From: Aphelocoma coerulescens
Lineage: Eukaryota; Chordata; Aves; Passeriformes; Corvidae
Assembly: GCF_041296385.1 (NCBI RefSeq)
Contig: NC_091016.1
Location: 12,558,497 to 12,622,496 of the forward strand
Direction of reading: 5' to 3'
DNA: 64,000 nucleotides
Positions 25,967-39,207 of this stretch are shown in pieces. Within the stretch, counting starts at the first letter, position 1; each line of letters begins with the position of its first letter. Below the pieces are notes generated by a model that was given only the letters and a program-made list of their open reading frames with translations, ran no database searches and was not told where the DNA came from. A program made the translations under genes and the position numbers.

Positions 25967-27410
25967 TACATTTGTTCCATGAGTAATGACTCTATGAATA
26001 TTGAAAATTGGATTTTCAGCTGAGCATTTTGTTGGAAAGGATGGCATTACCCATGGAAAATTTTAACTTACACCACCAAAAAAAGAAGTTTCCTTTCCAA
26101 AGGAAATTTTTTCTCTGGATAATTTTGATGGGCAGACAGTAAACATAAGTACTTAATATTAGGAATTAGGGGTTCTTGAATATATGCAACAAGGAAAAGC
26201 ATGTAAGCTATAACAGTGCAGATTCTGTGTAGCTGAAGGTAAATGCAGGAAAAGGGAAAAAACCTCTTTTTTTGGGTAAAAAACCAAGTCACTTCTCATG
26301 CCTGTCCTGGAGCAACAAACAGACTATAGTCACCACAGTACCACTGTTTCTGCTTATCCAGGCAAGGGTTAAGTACATGCAAACAGAGGTAGGAGACTGT
26401 ATGCCAGAGCAAGGGAATGCATCTTACACAACTTGATGTACCACTTCTAAATGTGACCCTATTTGAAAGGCAGGTTATCTTACACCACAGATTAACACAT
26501 CTCATCAGATATGTGCCCAACTGGTTTGGTGCCTCATATTTTGGCACCTTACCTGATCTGATTAAGTCATTTGCTAGCACACTGGCATGCTGTGAAACTG
26601 CTTCAAAAGTTAGATTTCCAACAAAAAATTAACACTGGCACTTATACACATAAGCATATCTGAGAATCAACATAGGCTCTTTTGTAGCAACCGTGTTAGA
26701 GGGCAAGCTAAATAAACAACTAATAATGAACAACCAAGCCCATTAATTTATCCTCATTTCCTGCTCACCCACTGCTTGCCAAGATACTGTTGCTGCCTTT
26801 AAATGCACTTCATATTGCAAACTATTTGCCAAAATATTTCCACGGATGCTTCCAGATTTAAAAATTGGTGACCAAACTTTTTCCCTCCCTCTCTGTCCCC
26901 CTTCCAAAGGTGATACTTGAATTCTGTATGTCTGCTTTGACTGCAGAAAGACCGTGTAACACATTGCCGTGTCTTGACTGGAGGAGGCTAATTTCAAAAA
27001 TGAAGCTGCAGACGCAAAATATCACAGCTGCAAATATAAAAATAAAGGAGAGGGTGGAGAAGAAAGCAAAGCATCTACTGCTGACTTAAAAATTCTTATT
27101 ATTGCAAACATTCTTGCTGGTAAATTCATTTCCGAGAATATTTATGCAAACAAAAGGAGTTCTAGTACAACCAGAGCAAGTGTAATTTAGCATCTGAATT
27201 AATGTTTATCATGTTTCAACTTTTCAGTATTCCCTTGCTTCTACTCAGATGTGAAATTCTGCTAGTGTCTAAATACTAATGTGTTTCAGCAGCTTCAAAA
27301 TAATTCAAATTCTTTAATGTGCTAGTGGCTTCCACACTAGCACAATAGTGCCTCCAAGGTAGAAACTGTGGGAAATTGGGACAAAGGTAGGACAGTCCTT
27401 TGGGAATAGA

Positions 27411-27448
27411 CACACACACACACACACACACACACTCTCCCTCTCTCT
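27411..27448. repeat. (CA)n-(CT)n dinucleotide microsatellite
   Basis: About twelve CA units run from 27411 to 27435 and pass into a short CT-rich run to 27448. This is a typical short compound microsatellite. Confidence 0.95.
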
Positions 27449-28948
27449 AAAATCTTGTTGGCTCAGGTTATTGACTACCTTCTGATTTCAACCAAAATAC
27501 TTCCCTGGATCACTGCCATTCCCAAGACCTGTGAGGAGCCCTGATGAGATGCTGCATACCCTGTAGTTTAAGACATGATGGCTGTCTTCAGTAGAAATAG
27601 AGCTAAATCACAGATATTAAGAAAACAGATGCTGTAACTACACCACACTTCTGAATGTGAGAAGACCCTAAGTAAATAATCTGTGTTGCTTGAACTAAGT
27701 GACTGAAGCACCCTCTGTTTTTCCTTTCTGTTCTAAAAACAAAGGTTTGTAGAACAGCTCAGTGCTGACAACTTAAATAATCTACAAGACAGTGCATGAG
27801 ACATGCTCTTTCCAAGAAATCATGAAACTGGAGCAACAGCAGCATTGCCAAGGGTATCACCCAAAATCCAACCTTTTAAAATGGCAAAATTTCCCTCATA
27901 CTAGAAAATGGACCAATCCTTGGAGGTTGGACAGCAGGTCAAAGCCACAAATTTGAGGCCAGTTAATGAAAATTTTATGGGTTTTAATAGCCACTGTTCT
28001 CCATAAAACTCTGGGAAGGTTGAAGGATTAAGAAGTTAATTCAAACCCAGTTACCTAAATCCTCTTTGCCCTCCTTTCTGGAGCTCTCAACTCAATTTGG
28101 AAGAGTCCCAGAACAACTATCCTCTCCCATAATGACATTTCCCATTTTCTGCCATTGGAGTTGACTGCCACAGCACCTCCCCCAGCAGAAGGGAGCTGAG
28201 GACTCTCCTTGTGGTTTACTTGGCACCAACCAGTGTTAGATGCGTTTGCTGGATGTTCTGACAGATCTTTCTGCTGCCAGGAGCAGGAGGAGCCCTGGCT
28301 CCCACCTTCCCAGTCAAGGGGATGGCGGTGCATGAGCGACTCAAGGCAAGCTAAAAAGCCTGGCTTTTCCCAGGAATTTGGGACAGCTGGCACTGAGAAG
28401 TCTTGCAGATGTGGAAGAAAGCTTTTTACAGCTTCATCCACAATAAAATCAAGTGAAAGAGGAGACTTGCATATTTGGGATAAAGTGGGGGGACACCCCC
28501 AGCCATTCCAAGTCCAATATATGGAAATCTGACCCCTGTTACGCAGATGAGCTCCAGGAGCCCTCTGGCATTTTGCAGAGCAAGTATCAGTTGGTGCAGG
28601 ATGGAGATTCATTTTAAGTTGCACTTTTTTGGGGGGAGGGGGGAAGGGGCGTTATTTTGTTCTAATGCTTCCAAATCTTTCAAGAGGAGAACAAAGAAAA
28701 CTTGGTTTAGCCAAGTATTTTCCCCTTTCCATGTTTTCAGTACCCTAGTTTTGTACCCATCTACCCTCTCACTATACTCCTTTCCAAAACCAGACAAGCA
28801 TCGCACAGGGGAGTAGGGGCAGGCAGCCAAATTAACCCCATGCTTCTCCCATGGCAAAATCTCATAACTATGGAGGGATGAGAAAAGACATGAAATACAC
28901 TTGTTTGAACTTTAAAAAGTTGCTAGCCACTAAGATATTAATATAAAA

Positions 28949-28983
28949 AGAAAACTTATAGAATTAAATAGTATAAGTTTTCT
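28949..28983. repeat. Perfect 12-bp inverted repeat (hairpin)
   Basis: AGAAAACTTATA (28949-28960) and TATAAGTTTTCT (28972-28983) are exact reverse complements separated by 11 bases. The stem is AT-rich and short, too short for a typical microRNA precursor. No MITE-like ends or target duplication are evident. Confidence 0.85.
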
Positions 28984-31293
28984 ATCACAATAGCATCCTT
29001 GAAGCGATTGGGACTATTTTTCTCACTAGATTCAAAATATCTGCTTCCAATAAATTCTTTTACAAATAACAGCTTTAATAAACAGATTGCATGTTGCTTA
29101 TTTTAAATTTTCTTGTTTCATATCATGGCGTCAAGTGATCAACAAAGGTTAAAAATCCAGATATATAATAGAAAAAATCCTTTCACTTTAAAGTCAACAC
29201 CTTTCAGCCAAGTCTTTTACTTTCTGCTCAGTCTCCCCTTTCAGCAAGATTTAACCTCTTAAGGAAATTGTTTTAAAAGCAGTTAAAAATAATGATTAAA
29301 TTATGGGATTTATATGAAAGAAACCCTCAGCCCATTCATTTTTTTTTAAATCATGGCAATTTGTTTTTTAAAAGGTGTTTGAAGTCCTTGAATCTACCTC
29401 TTGGCACCATTAAAAGAGAGTAGTTTATAATCCCCTAATGTGCTTAAATAAAGCCTTCAATAGTTTAAATTGTTATTAAACATCTTTTGGGATTATAATT
29501 TTATGGCTTTTTTTGCTTGATTAGATGATGAACGTGAAGATCATCAAATACTCATCATATAACAAACCAATTACATTGTATAATCCCCAAAATGAGGTTT
29601 GAATCCCAACATTTTAAATTAAGCTGGATTTAAAGGATGCAGAGTATTCACAAAGAGTGAAAAAAACATTTGGAATGACACCCCACAAACTCCCTTCTTC
29701 TAGTTTTGAACAAAAAGGAATTCATACCAATTTCAAATACGAATTTATACCAATAATACCATTGCTGGGACAAAAGCCTAGGATGGGCTGAAGCAGAAAC
29801 TAACGCTGTTGCCACAATTAAATTTACACAGATTTAACTGTAAGCAAGATTATTTTCTAATTCCCCTCCCCTTCCCCCAAGCTTTTCCCTTATTTCACAA
29901 CCCTGGCTGAGGGATATACATTACAGTGAGGAGATATGCTTGAAAAATTCAGAGGGAGAGATGAACCCTGAATGTTAAGTGTTCCAAGAAAAAATTTTAA
30001 AAAAAATTTTAAGAAATCTGAAAGGCCTGCAAAACATTGCTGGGCTGCAACACACCCTGAAATTATCTTTCCCCGAAATTACCTTTAGGGTGACTTTCTG
30101 AAGTGAAGCTCCAGCACAGAACTGGTTTGCCCCAGTCCCTCCTCCAGCCCCTGCCATGGCATTTGATGCTTATCTGATGCCACTCCACAAGCCTCTTCTC
30201 AGTTTTGACTCAACTTTAATATTTCTTTGCCAAATTATTATTCTTTCTTTTTCTTTTAATCTAGATAGCAAAAGCTTCCATCCCAAATTTATAGCAAAAT
30301 CCTAAAAACAGATTTCATAAACCTCCAAATTTGCCAGATGGTGTCATAAGCTACCAAGAAAAATTTCAACAAGCTCCACAACTACATTTTGCCCAACTAA
30401 CAGCCCACCTGAGCAGCTCTTCCAACCCAGATGTTTAATCAAAATTAAATCAGAACAGCAAACAGTTAAAAAAATATCCTGCAAAGTCCTAAGTGTGAGT
30501 CTGGTCAGCACTTTTGCAATGGTTTCAGCTGATTGTTTTTGTTGTTATTATTCCAAGAGGAGGACGAATTTATCCCCTGATTTATCCCCTGAAAAGCTTC
30601 AGAGCACACTGCCTGCATCTGCAGAGGACAGCGCTTGCCTACCCTTTGGGCATATGTCAACTCAGTTCTGCACATCAGTCAAAATACTGGGGGGGCTGGA
30701 GCCTGACACTGAGTGGGAGCTACTGCCCAAACACTTCAGCATCCGGAGAGAAAAAAATGAATTTCCTCTTAAGCGCAAAACGAGAACTAGGGGACAAACC
30801 TTCGGAAATGAAGTCAGTACACAGAGGAAGACTTAATGCTCTTGGAGATGGAATAACTGCATAGAAGGAATTAACCCACCCTATACACTTTTGAAAGGTT
30901 GTATTTTAGGTCTTTCCAACCAATAATCATTAGTATGACAAACACAGCAATTACTGTCTATTTTACTTAATTCCATGCCACTGATGTGTATTAATATTAC
31001 AATTCTGAAAAAAACTTGCTTTTGAAAAGGAGGGTTCCCAACTAACTAATTAGGAAGCACCGATGGTCAAGGGGATGCTGGATTTTGCACTTAACTTCTG
31101 CTCACTTCCTCCCTGCCATTTTTCAGGTGGCAAAGGGAAGGCAGGTAAAGCACTGGGGCAAAAGGGAGGTATCACCGGTCGTGACATACTCCCTTCCTGA
31201 ACAGAACCACCTCCCTGTGTTTCCTCACCTCCCACTTTAGGAAGGAGTGTCCACCCAATAAAAGACCAAATCCACTGATAAATAAATGGATAG

Positions 31294-31355
31294 ATGAATG
31301 AATGAATGAATGAATGAATGAATGAATGAATGAATGAATGAATGAATGAATGAAT
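31294..31355. repeat. (ATGA)n tetranucleotide microsatellite
   Basis: About fifteen uninterrupted ATGA/TGAA units cover some 62 bases. The run produces open frames on the opposite strand with repeating Phe-Ile-His-Ser, which are artefacts of the repeat. Uninterrupted tetranucleotide runs of this length are usually polymorphic. Confidence 0.96.
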
Positions 31356-34097
31356 AAACTGTGTGGGATCTCTAGTTTCCTCATGATGATCTCCCTCCTG
31401 CAGCAAGGACATCAGGTGGGGACACCACCATACCACTGTGCAGTGTTATCAGAGCAGTCATTTAGCCCAGATGCCCTCAAAAATGAACTGGAGTTTTGAT
31501 TCCTTCAGTCTTTCTCCCCACTACACCTCAGCTCTGACTGCAGCCATTATTTGGGCCTGGGTTTGTTTTGGGTTTTCTTGCAGCCAGGACAGCACCTCAA
31601 GCAGCCTGTAAACATGCTCTGTTGCTCTAGTGCTTGGAAGAGCCTACAGTGTTCTTCAGACATGTTTTAATTTGAGGAAACTGTCCAAGACCCCGCCTAG
31701 AGTCTCAAGGTCCTGCCTCGAGAAGGTTGGACTGGATAAATCAATTCTGTTTTACTGAATTGATCAGGTAAGTCTGGATCTACCATGCTGCCAGGAGAGG
31801 AGAAAGCTGCCCTGCAATAAAACTGCATGCTTCACATGGCTGGGCTGGATCTGCACAGGGGATGGTGGACTTTTAAAGCAAGCTTTAGCTCAGTGCTACA
31901 AGGTAGAAAATGCAGCATTGCATAGGTCCTGTGGGGAATGGTTCTTTCCGTATTTGCGTCTTCCAGAAGAAGAGACGACCTTACAAACAGATGTCCAGAC
32001 ATTGTCTCCTAGAGACTGCTAGGAGCCCTGCAGCAAGCTCATCAGCCACTCTTCTCTTTTGAACACTACTACCACACAGGAAAAGAGTGAAAAGCCACTA
32101 AAACCCTGCACCTAACCCAGGTGAAACAGTGAGGGGGTCTGTTTGGTCTGTTCTCTGGTCCTGAGACTAGGCATGAAATTAGCTAGAGGATCAGATCAAG
32201 CTCATGTAATTAAATGCTCTACACAGGGTGGCTCCCACCACAAGGGCTTTTTAGAGACACCCTGTAGCCTTCTGCCACATCCCCAGGAAGGCCTTTGGAG
32301 GGGGTGGGTACCCAGTCCAGGCTAAGAGCATGCTGAAGACCGTTCAAACAGTTTGCCAGGATTGACCTTTGTGTTCCTGTGCTCAGGTTTGGGTGATGCT
32401 TTATTTACTAGCACAAACACAGCAACAGGCCGCTTTCAGGAAAAAATATTTATACTACTTAATTTGCAATTCCTCACTGTGAACTACAGGAACTGATGTG
32501 CAGTTGTTCAGTGTTCCCTGGTGTGTCTTGTCCTGACTGCAGTGCTTCCAGGGCCTCCCCTCATTCCTGAACCTAAGTCAGCTGCATCAGGCTGGTGTGA
32601 GCACTGCTGCTGGCACAGCATCCATGGACTGTTTTTAGGGTGGATGTCCTTAACCTCACATCTACCTGCAGAGAGATGGCCAGGTGTCGACTCCTCTTGG
32701 GTGAGGACCTACAAATGAGGAGCCATCAACACCAAAGGGACCTCAGCCTTTGGAAGCAATGGCACTGAACACACCAGACAGGGCTACAGATCTGGCAAAA
32801 CTGGGCCATGGCTGACATGGAGTCTACCAGAGAGAGATTAATTTGGCGATATCTGAGGCCCTCTCTGGCCTCCAAGGAGTAGGGCTCCAACATGAATGTT
32901 CATTCATAGCAACCCAGGACCACACAGGACAGGATTCCCTGCCTGATCTCTGTGCTGACAAGAGTCATGGCGGATATCTGGTTTCTTGGCTCAGCAGGGG
33001 ATGGAGGGGTGATGTGCATGAGCGCTTCCTCCACTTTACAAGTACACCCTTGGCAGAGCTCCCACCGGGGCTGGGCAAGCTGGCCAGCTTCTAGTTTCAT
33101 CCTGACCCTAACTACAGGCAGAGGAGAGAGTCAGCTACTGGGATTAGGCAAGAGCCCTTCTTCACTACCACCTGCAGATACCCCAGCAACCCTTGCCTGA
33201 CCCTTATCCTCCTGGCAGAGAAAGGCTGAGACAAAAAACCTGGGGCTCAAAGCCCAGATCCTCACAGTGGATAAAAACACAGTGTCAGATCACCACAATT
33301 TGATGAAGAAGGAGAATGGCATTAGAAACACTTTTCTAAATGCTAATGGTAGGAGGTGTGACATAATATAAAGCCTTGAAAACAGCTCCAGCATCCAGCT
33401 TAACCCCGCACACCTGTCCAGAGCTTTGATTTCTAATCCCAGGAATAAAAAAAAAACCATACAGGTAGCTGTGGTAACAGAAATAACTGCGCATACCCCC
33501 ACCACTTCCTAACATTAAATACAGGGGTAACTTACACTCTGGGAATGAGAACGTCTCAAAGAAAAAAATTATACTTTTCTATTAAACCAGATACATTCAG
33601 ACCTTTCATCATGAAGCTTCTGATGATCTCTGACAAACATCTGAATAAGGTCTTTGTTTGCTTTTGGCTTTGTTTTTTAATCTCCCCAATTGTTTTCTGC
33701 AGTTCTCTGGAGCACAGAACCAGGGGCCAAATGCTGCTCTGTGCTCCAAAGCAGAGATTCCCACATCAGCTGAGGGGAGCTGCAAAGCAGGACAGGTCTG
33801 CAAGGTTATATTAATATGAGCTTTAAGTAAAAATCACATTTGGCAGTGATGTCCTGTTAATAACTGCATCTCAGACAAACAAACAAATCTAAAAACAACA
33901 CACACAAAAAAAACCCCCATACCATAAAAATATACGCTCTATGCTCTTCCCCTGGCATCTAGCAAATGAGGCAACAACAACAACTCTGCTCGGAAAAGTT
34001 CCTCTACTGCCTGGCAGCAACATCATACGTATTTTTTGCTTTCTATGACTACTACAACTATGACATTATCCATGTTTTATTTTGCATATGTGATCTA

Positions 34098-34271
<174 letters not shown>

Positions 34272-34382
34272 TCAAATTTTGACTTATGCTACCTTTATAT
34301 ACTTCAGCCGAAGCCTGGCTTTGGGTATAAACTGCATGAATATTTAAATGAGGTATAAATTCTTTAACACTGTAATTCACCA

Positions 34383-34436
34383 GGGGTTGAGGGGGTGGGG
34401 GAAGGGGGGGAGAGACATGGGGGAAGGGAGGGGCTC
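34383..34436. repeat. G-rich tract upstream of exon 8 (C-rich in MEIS1 RNA)
   Basis: The plus strand carries at least six runs of three or more G within about 55 bases, enough for a G-quadruplex on the template strand of MEIS1. In the transcript the same stretch is C-rich and lies roughly 130-180 nucleotides before the exon 8 acceptor. Poly(C)-binding proteins can act on splicing from such places. No function can be shown from sequence. Confidence 0.75.
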
Positions 34437-35979
34437 AGAAATGCATTGGCCCCATTCTGGTTTTTCTTGAAGGACAGTGTGGCCATCTCTGACATTGTAA
34501 CCCAGAAAAAAAAGTGTTTACAAATTATAAAAAAAATTTGCAAGCATCCAGCTTGCAAAGGTGGAAATGCTGGCTCTTCTTCACACTAGGTCACTTCCCA
34601 AAGATTCATCCCAATCAGCTACTTTGGCTGAGCTGACAATTAGGAAAATATCAGTGGTGTTCTGGGATGGGGATCATGACGTGTGTGAAGCTGGGTGCCT
34701 CGTCCCACCCTGGGGTGTGAAAAATGGGGTGAATGCAGCTCTCTTGCAACATCATATTCTCGCGACAAATTCAGAAAAAAACCCAGATGATTGAGGCATT
34801 GCTTATGTTAAGTCTTTTACAGATATTTGACTCCCCCTGATTCTTTGATGGGAGGTGGGTAGCTAACTGGCTCCCCTCTTCCCAGCCCCAGCCAAAAGAA
34901 ATTCAGAGTGGGATAAGTAGGCACCAATTTGACATACACCATTAGGAATTAATACCCTGCTTTGCGCCAGTGTGCCATATATGTAATAGGTGTCTGCTTC
35001 TGTGAAACAAGCACTGATCCAGAATGAATTTCCTTAATGCAGAGAAGGCCTCAGACAGTTCTCATCACATTAGCAACATGTCTAGGGGAGGATGCCACTG
35101 TGTAGCAGCCAGCTTGGGTCTGGGCTGATGAGTTAGCAGCCAAAGGAAAACAAAAGTTGCAGTGCCTAGCAGTTTGCATGGAGTTTGTGTTGCAAACACT
35201 GAGAACAGTTTATAAACAAGCCCACAGAGCAAGTAAGTCTTTGCACTGACTGCATGTGGACTGAAAAACATATCCTGCCTTCCAAGGACACTGTATTTGT
35301 AGCAACATGGAGTTGTGATGTTATTAGGCAAGTGTTTTTTACACCCCCGGGCAAGAATGATGAAGAAAGTAATCTCAATTCAGCTGAATACAAACTATCT
35401 CCATTAGGGACAAAAATAAAATATATTTTAAAAAAGGGATGCAGACTGTCATAATTATGATTTGTTAAACAGCTTTCAGCACAAAAAAAAAGAGCTATTA
35501 TTAGTGCTATATTCTTAGCATGTTACTGACCGTGGCAAATTTATAATTGTCCTTATGACTTGGCCTGTGTCTTTAATGAAACTGTAACCTCGGATAGTTA
35601 CAGACAAACACAAGATTTTTATGAAGAAATTAGATATCCAATGAATTCTTTGAAAGCCCAGTATGTAAAAAAGGGCTTTTATACAGAGAAGCAATTCACC
35701 ATATAAAATAATAATTCATAAAAGAAACATGAGCAAAGGAAACAACTCAACAGCATTTAAAATTCCACAGGCTAATCTACTTTCTGTCTGCGAGAGGCAA
35801 ACAAGGAAAAGAAAAGTATTACGCATTCATTGATTAAAAATGAAAAGCTTCTAACCTAATGACACTGCCTTTCACCACCTCCCTGCCATCGTCCACCCAC
35901 CCTCTCCCCCCACCCCATTTTTTAAAAAATATACTCATCTCAAACCCCCTTCAGATTAATTTAGCAGGCATTGCCTCAT

Positions 35980-36240
35980 GCCTGACGGGAGGAGGACTCA
36001 TTGATAATTTATGGAAATATCTACTATAATCCAAGGGAGATGACTTTTTTTCCAGCTTTGTGCATCAATAGATAATCAAGGCCTTCAAGCAGCCTTAGCT
36101 TCCCATTACCTCGGGCAAGAGAATTCCTGAAAGCATGCCTCCAGGGCACCTGAATTATATCCTCCATTAGGGGAGGAAAAGCTTTCTGCATTCCACCTAT
36201 AACACTCCCCAGAACCTTTCCTGTTTATTTCTGCTGTATG
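35980..36240. promoter_or_regulatory. Candidate conserved noncoding element
   Basis: The segment is rich in AT-type developmental motifs such as CATTGATAATTTATGG and CATCAATAGATAATCAAGG, and has no repeat or coding signature. A similar patch lies just before it at about 35500-35640. Conservation is assumed from the look of the sequence only. Confidence 0.25.
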
Positions 36241-37129
36241 AAAGCAGAAGCATTAGGAACAGGATTTTTTAAGTGAAGACTTATGTAGATACAATGGAGA
36301 AACCTTTCAAGCGCAAGCCAGATCACCTCCTTCAATCCTGGGCAGTGACCTATCCCAAATAAAAGGTTTCTGTTACATCATTAGCTCAAGCCAAAAACAG
36401 CCTTGGCTTAATGCACAGTTTGTTCTTCCTACTGTTTTTAGGCAAATACTGCTACTTTACTCCCATCTGGGAGGGAAATTACACTGCTGGGCTGTAATCT
36501 AAGACAAGATTTTCATTGGAAGCAAATGCTTTCAATCCAGTGTAAATACTGGTGTATGTTCAGAAAAGCCTAAAACAATAAACCCTGGCCTCGACCGACA
36601 CAAGTTAGAGAAAGTGAAAAGCAGGGAGAGGATAAGAAAGCGCCCGGCTATCCTCGGAGCAAATGCTTCAGTAGACTTCTGTAAATTGTTTAACCTCTTC
36701 CACTTTTTTAAATGGAAAATTGATCCCGTAAAGACTGAAACCACAGAGAGAAGTCTAAATGGTCAATTGTGGATTTTAGTATTTCCATCTACTTTGCAAC
36801 TCGATACACTCACCTCTGTGAGGTCTCCAGAGATTCCCCCTTCCCTTTCTTTTTTTCCCCCCTCTTTTCCTCCTTTTAAAGATCACTAAACAAACTTGAA
36901 GCACCACTGACCAGCCACACGGTAGCAGCTACGAACTGCATTTGTAAAATGTTGGTGGCAACTCTGTTCCTGAAGTTGACTTCTCCTGCCGCCAAATGAA
37001 GGCGAACTGAAAAGGTGGAAATAATCATAGAAATGATGCTAGTCCATAAACAAGCTTACAGCCTCATTAGTATAGCGGGAGGCTCCACTGGGTGATTTAT
37101 GCTTGTTTTGCTGATGCCATGAGGAAATG

Positions 37130-37570
37130 CCATAGGGCAACTTTAGCCAGCTGCTAATGGTTTCTGACAGCTTCTTAGCAACTAGTGCAAGCAACGCCGT
37201 GGCGTTTGCTAGTGACAGAAACCGAAAATGTCATATTATCTGCCCATGTGTCACGAAGTCCGTGTGGCAATTAACTAGTAGGCCAGTGGCTGGGGGGCCA
37301 CAGGCTCTTCAGAATGGCCCATGGCTATTTGGGGTCAAAGCGAGCGCACCGTTCGCCTTTATGCTGCACATATGCATGGGTGTGTGCATGATCCCCCTCA
37401 TGCTCCCTCTGCCCTGCTTGCCGATCAGTTTGGTCCATGCAGATCCTTTGTCCATGGAGAAACTCCATCTCTCTTTCTCTTTAGGCATGGCATGACATTA
37501 TCAGAGGAATTGCAAGTAATCTGTCTTGATATGATGGTTGGAAATGGCACTTTAATTGGCAATACCTGAT
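37130..37570. promoter_or_regulatory. Candidate regulatory element with dyad and TGACAG sites
   Basis: An imperfect dyad (GCAACGCC GT GGCGTTTGC) is centred at about 37200, and ACTAG/CTAGT extend the symmetry outward. MEIS core sites TGACAG lie on both sides at 37165-37170 and 37213-37218. Several CpGs follow (CACGAAGTCCG, GCGAGCGCACCGTTCG). The segment is free of repeats. Autoregulation by MEIS/PBX is a possible role but unproven. Confidence 0.4.
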
Positions 37571-37739
37571 TCCCTGGTTTTGAGTGCTGGATCCGAAGGT
37601 GCTAGCTGTTTTTCTACTCACTCACAAATTAGTCTAAAAGGATTTAAGATCACTGAAGCAGACTCGTTGCCTGTCAAATTGCTGGGAGCACAGCAACTCT
37701 GCACAGCAACTAGACACTATTTAAAAAAAAACCAAATGC

Positions 37740-38060
37740 GGAGCCTGTAAGGAGCAGGAGGAGAGCCCGGACTCCGCACGCCCATTCCCTGGCGAGCAGA
37801 ACCAGGCGCTATATGTCAAACTGTCAAACCTTTCAGCGTAGCCGTTTGCCCTTTCAAATAATATTTAAGAATTGTTTTTACACAATTTTTTATAGGCCAT
37901 GGTCTAGTGAAAGAGGCCAACCAGCAAAGAAAGGAATTTGTACTACAATTCGTCCGTGGACGATTTCTTGCCAGACCTGGGCCAGTCCCCATGGAGCGAG
38001 GCAGGTGACCTGTGGCAGCTCCCTGGCTGTTGGGGAGCTCCGATTTCAAACGCCCTCAAC
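37740..38060. promoter_or_regulatory. Candidate regulatory element with paired TGTCAAA sites
   Basis: TGTCAAA occurs at 37814-37820 and again at 37822-37828, an 8-base period; on the minus strand this reads TTTGACAGTTTGACA, containing the MEIS/TGIF core TGACAG once. It is surrounded by CpG-bearing sequence and an AT-rich core around 37850-37900. There are no repeats. Confidence 0.3.
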
Positions 38061-38583
38061 TCCAGCATCCCAGAGTCGCCTATTTAAGCACACCCAGGCA
38101 TTTAGGCTGTGCTATCTTGTTCCTTTCAAGAAAGGATAAAGCAGCATTTATCGTATTCAGCCCTGCTGAATGGCTCAGACTGGCCATGCCAGCAGGGGCT
38201 CCTCTCACTGCGTCCCCCTCTCCGCTGTCATCGCCTCTTACAACTTCCCTTCCCCTCCCACTCCCCCAAAAAATCAGAGGCAGAAGTAGCAAAGGGCAAG
38301 TGATTTTACAGCAGCCCGTTGAGTGGGTAATGCTCTCTTTGTCCCGGGTGATATGTTATAAACCTTTGTTGACAAAATAGGTGCTTCTGCAGAGCAACTT
38401 GGCACAGGCACTCGTCTTCAGCAGCCATGGTCGTGGCAGGAGTTTACTGGTGATTCAAAGTCTCCCTCACTCCCACACCAAACCAAAATTAAATGTCATC
38501 ATCCCGCGACACTGGAAAGTCTGGCAGTGTGGCACAGCTGGGCAACTTTCAGCCACTCCATCTCCCAAATCCACTCTCACACC

Positions 38584-39207
38584 TCAACCATCGAGGCTGC
38601 CCAGATATGACATAAATATTCCCAATCCCAAGTCGTGGAGTTTTCTGAGAGGTTGGAAATTCAGATGTCCTAAAAACTCTGGCCCTTTGCTTGACTACAA
38701 AATCCATGCTTCTTCATGGAGCTCTTTAGATAAACATCCTCAAATGATTTTAAGTGGCCAGAAAACTCAGTATCAAAGTTCCAAATACAGCTTTACTAAA
38801 AGTACCTTCACCAGACGTAACAGATTATTTCTCACTCCACGTAGCCCTGTCCTACTATCAAGTCTGCATCTAGAGTACAAGTATTTTTTTATATCAACCA
38901 TCGAGGCTGCCCAGATATGACATAAATATTCCCAATCCCAAGTCGTGGAGTTTTCTGAGAGGTTGGAAATTCAGATGTCCTAAAAACTCTGGCCCTTTGC
39001 TTGACTACAAAATCCATGCTTCTTCATGGAGCTCTTTAGATAAACATCCTCAAATGATTTTAAGTGGCCAGAAAACTCAGTATCAAAGTTCCAAATACAG
39101 CTTTACTAAAAGTACCTTCACCAGACGTAACAGATTATTTCTCACTCCACGTAGCCCTGTCCTACTATCAAGTCTGCATCTAGAGTACAAGTATTTTTTT
39201 ATATCAA
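38584..39207. repeat. Exact 310-bp tandem duplication
   Basis: Bases 38584-38893 are repeated without a difference that I can find at 38894-39203, and the first four bases (TCAA) recur once more at 39204-39207. The offset is a constant 310 bases along the whole length. The unit begins TCAACCATCGAGGCTGCCCA and ends TATTTTTTTATA. The sequence is not low-complexity and matches no repeat family I recognise. The short shared word at the junctions fits unequal exchange or replication slippage. An assembly artefact such as a false duplication is equally possible. Confidence 0.97.

Noticed and set aside
28055..28624. Longest open frame in the window (189 codons, minus)
   Set aside because: No recognisable domain, no flanking promoter or splice structure, and an opposite-strand frame of 107 codons overlaps it. 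It is in keeping with chance in a relatively GC-rich patch of intron.
31172..31436. Minus-strand frames with repeating Phe-Ile-His-Ser
   Set aside because: They are the translation of the ATGA tetranucleotide microsatellite.
31725..31745. Possible CR1 word AGGTTGGACTGGATAA
   Set aside because: Only about 14 bases match the CR1 3' end and the expected continuation (TCCCTTCCAACC) is missing.
38381..38920. 179-codon plus-strand frame and its partial repeat at 38997-39227
   Set aside because: It runs through the 310-bp tandem duplication, which explains the repeated protein segment. There is no domain, and it is antisense to MEIS1.
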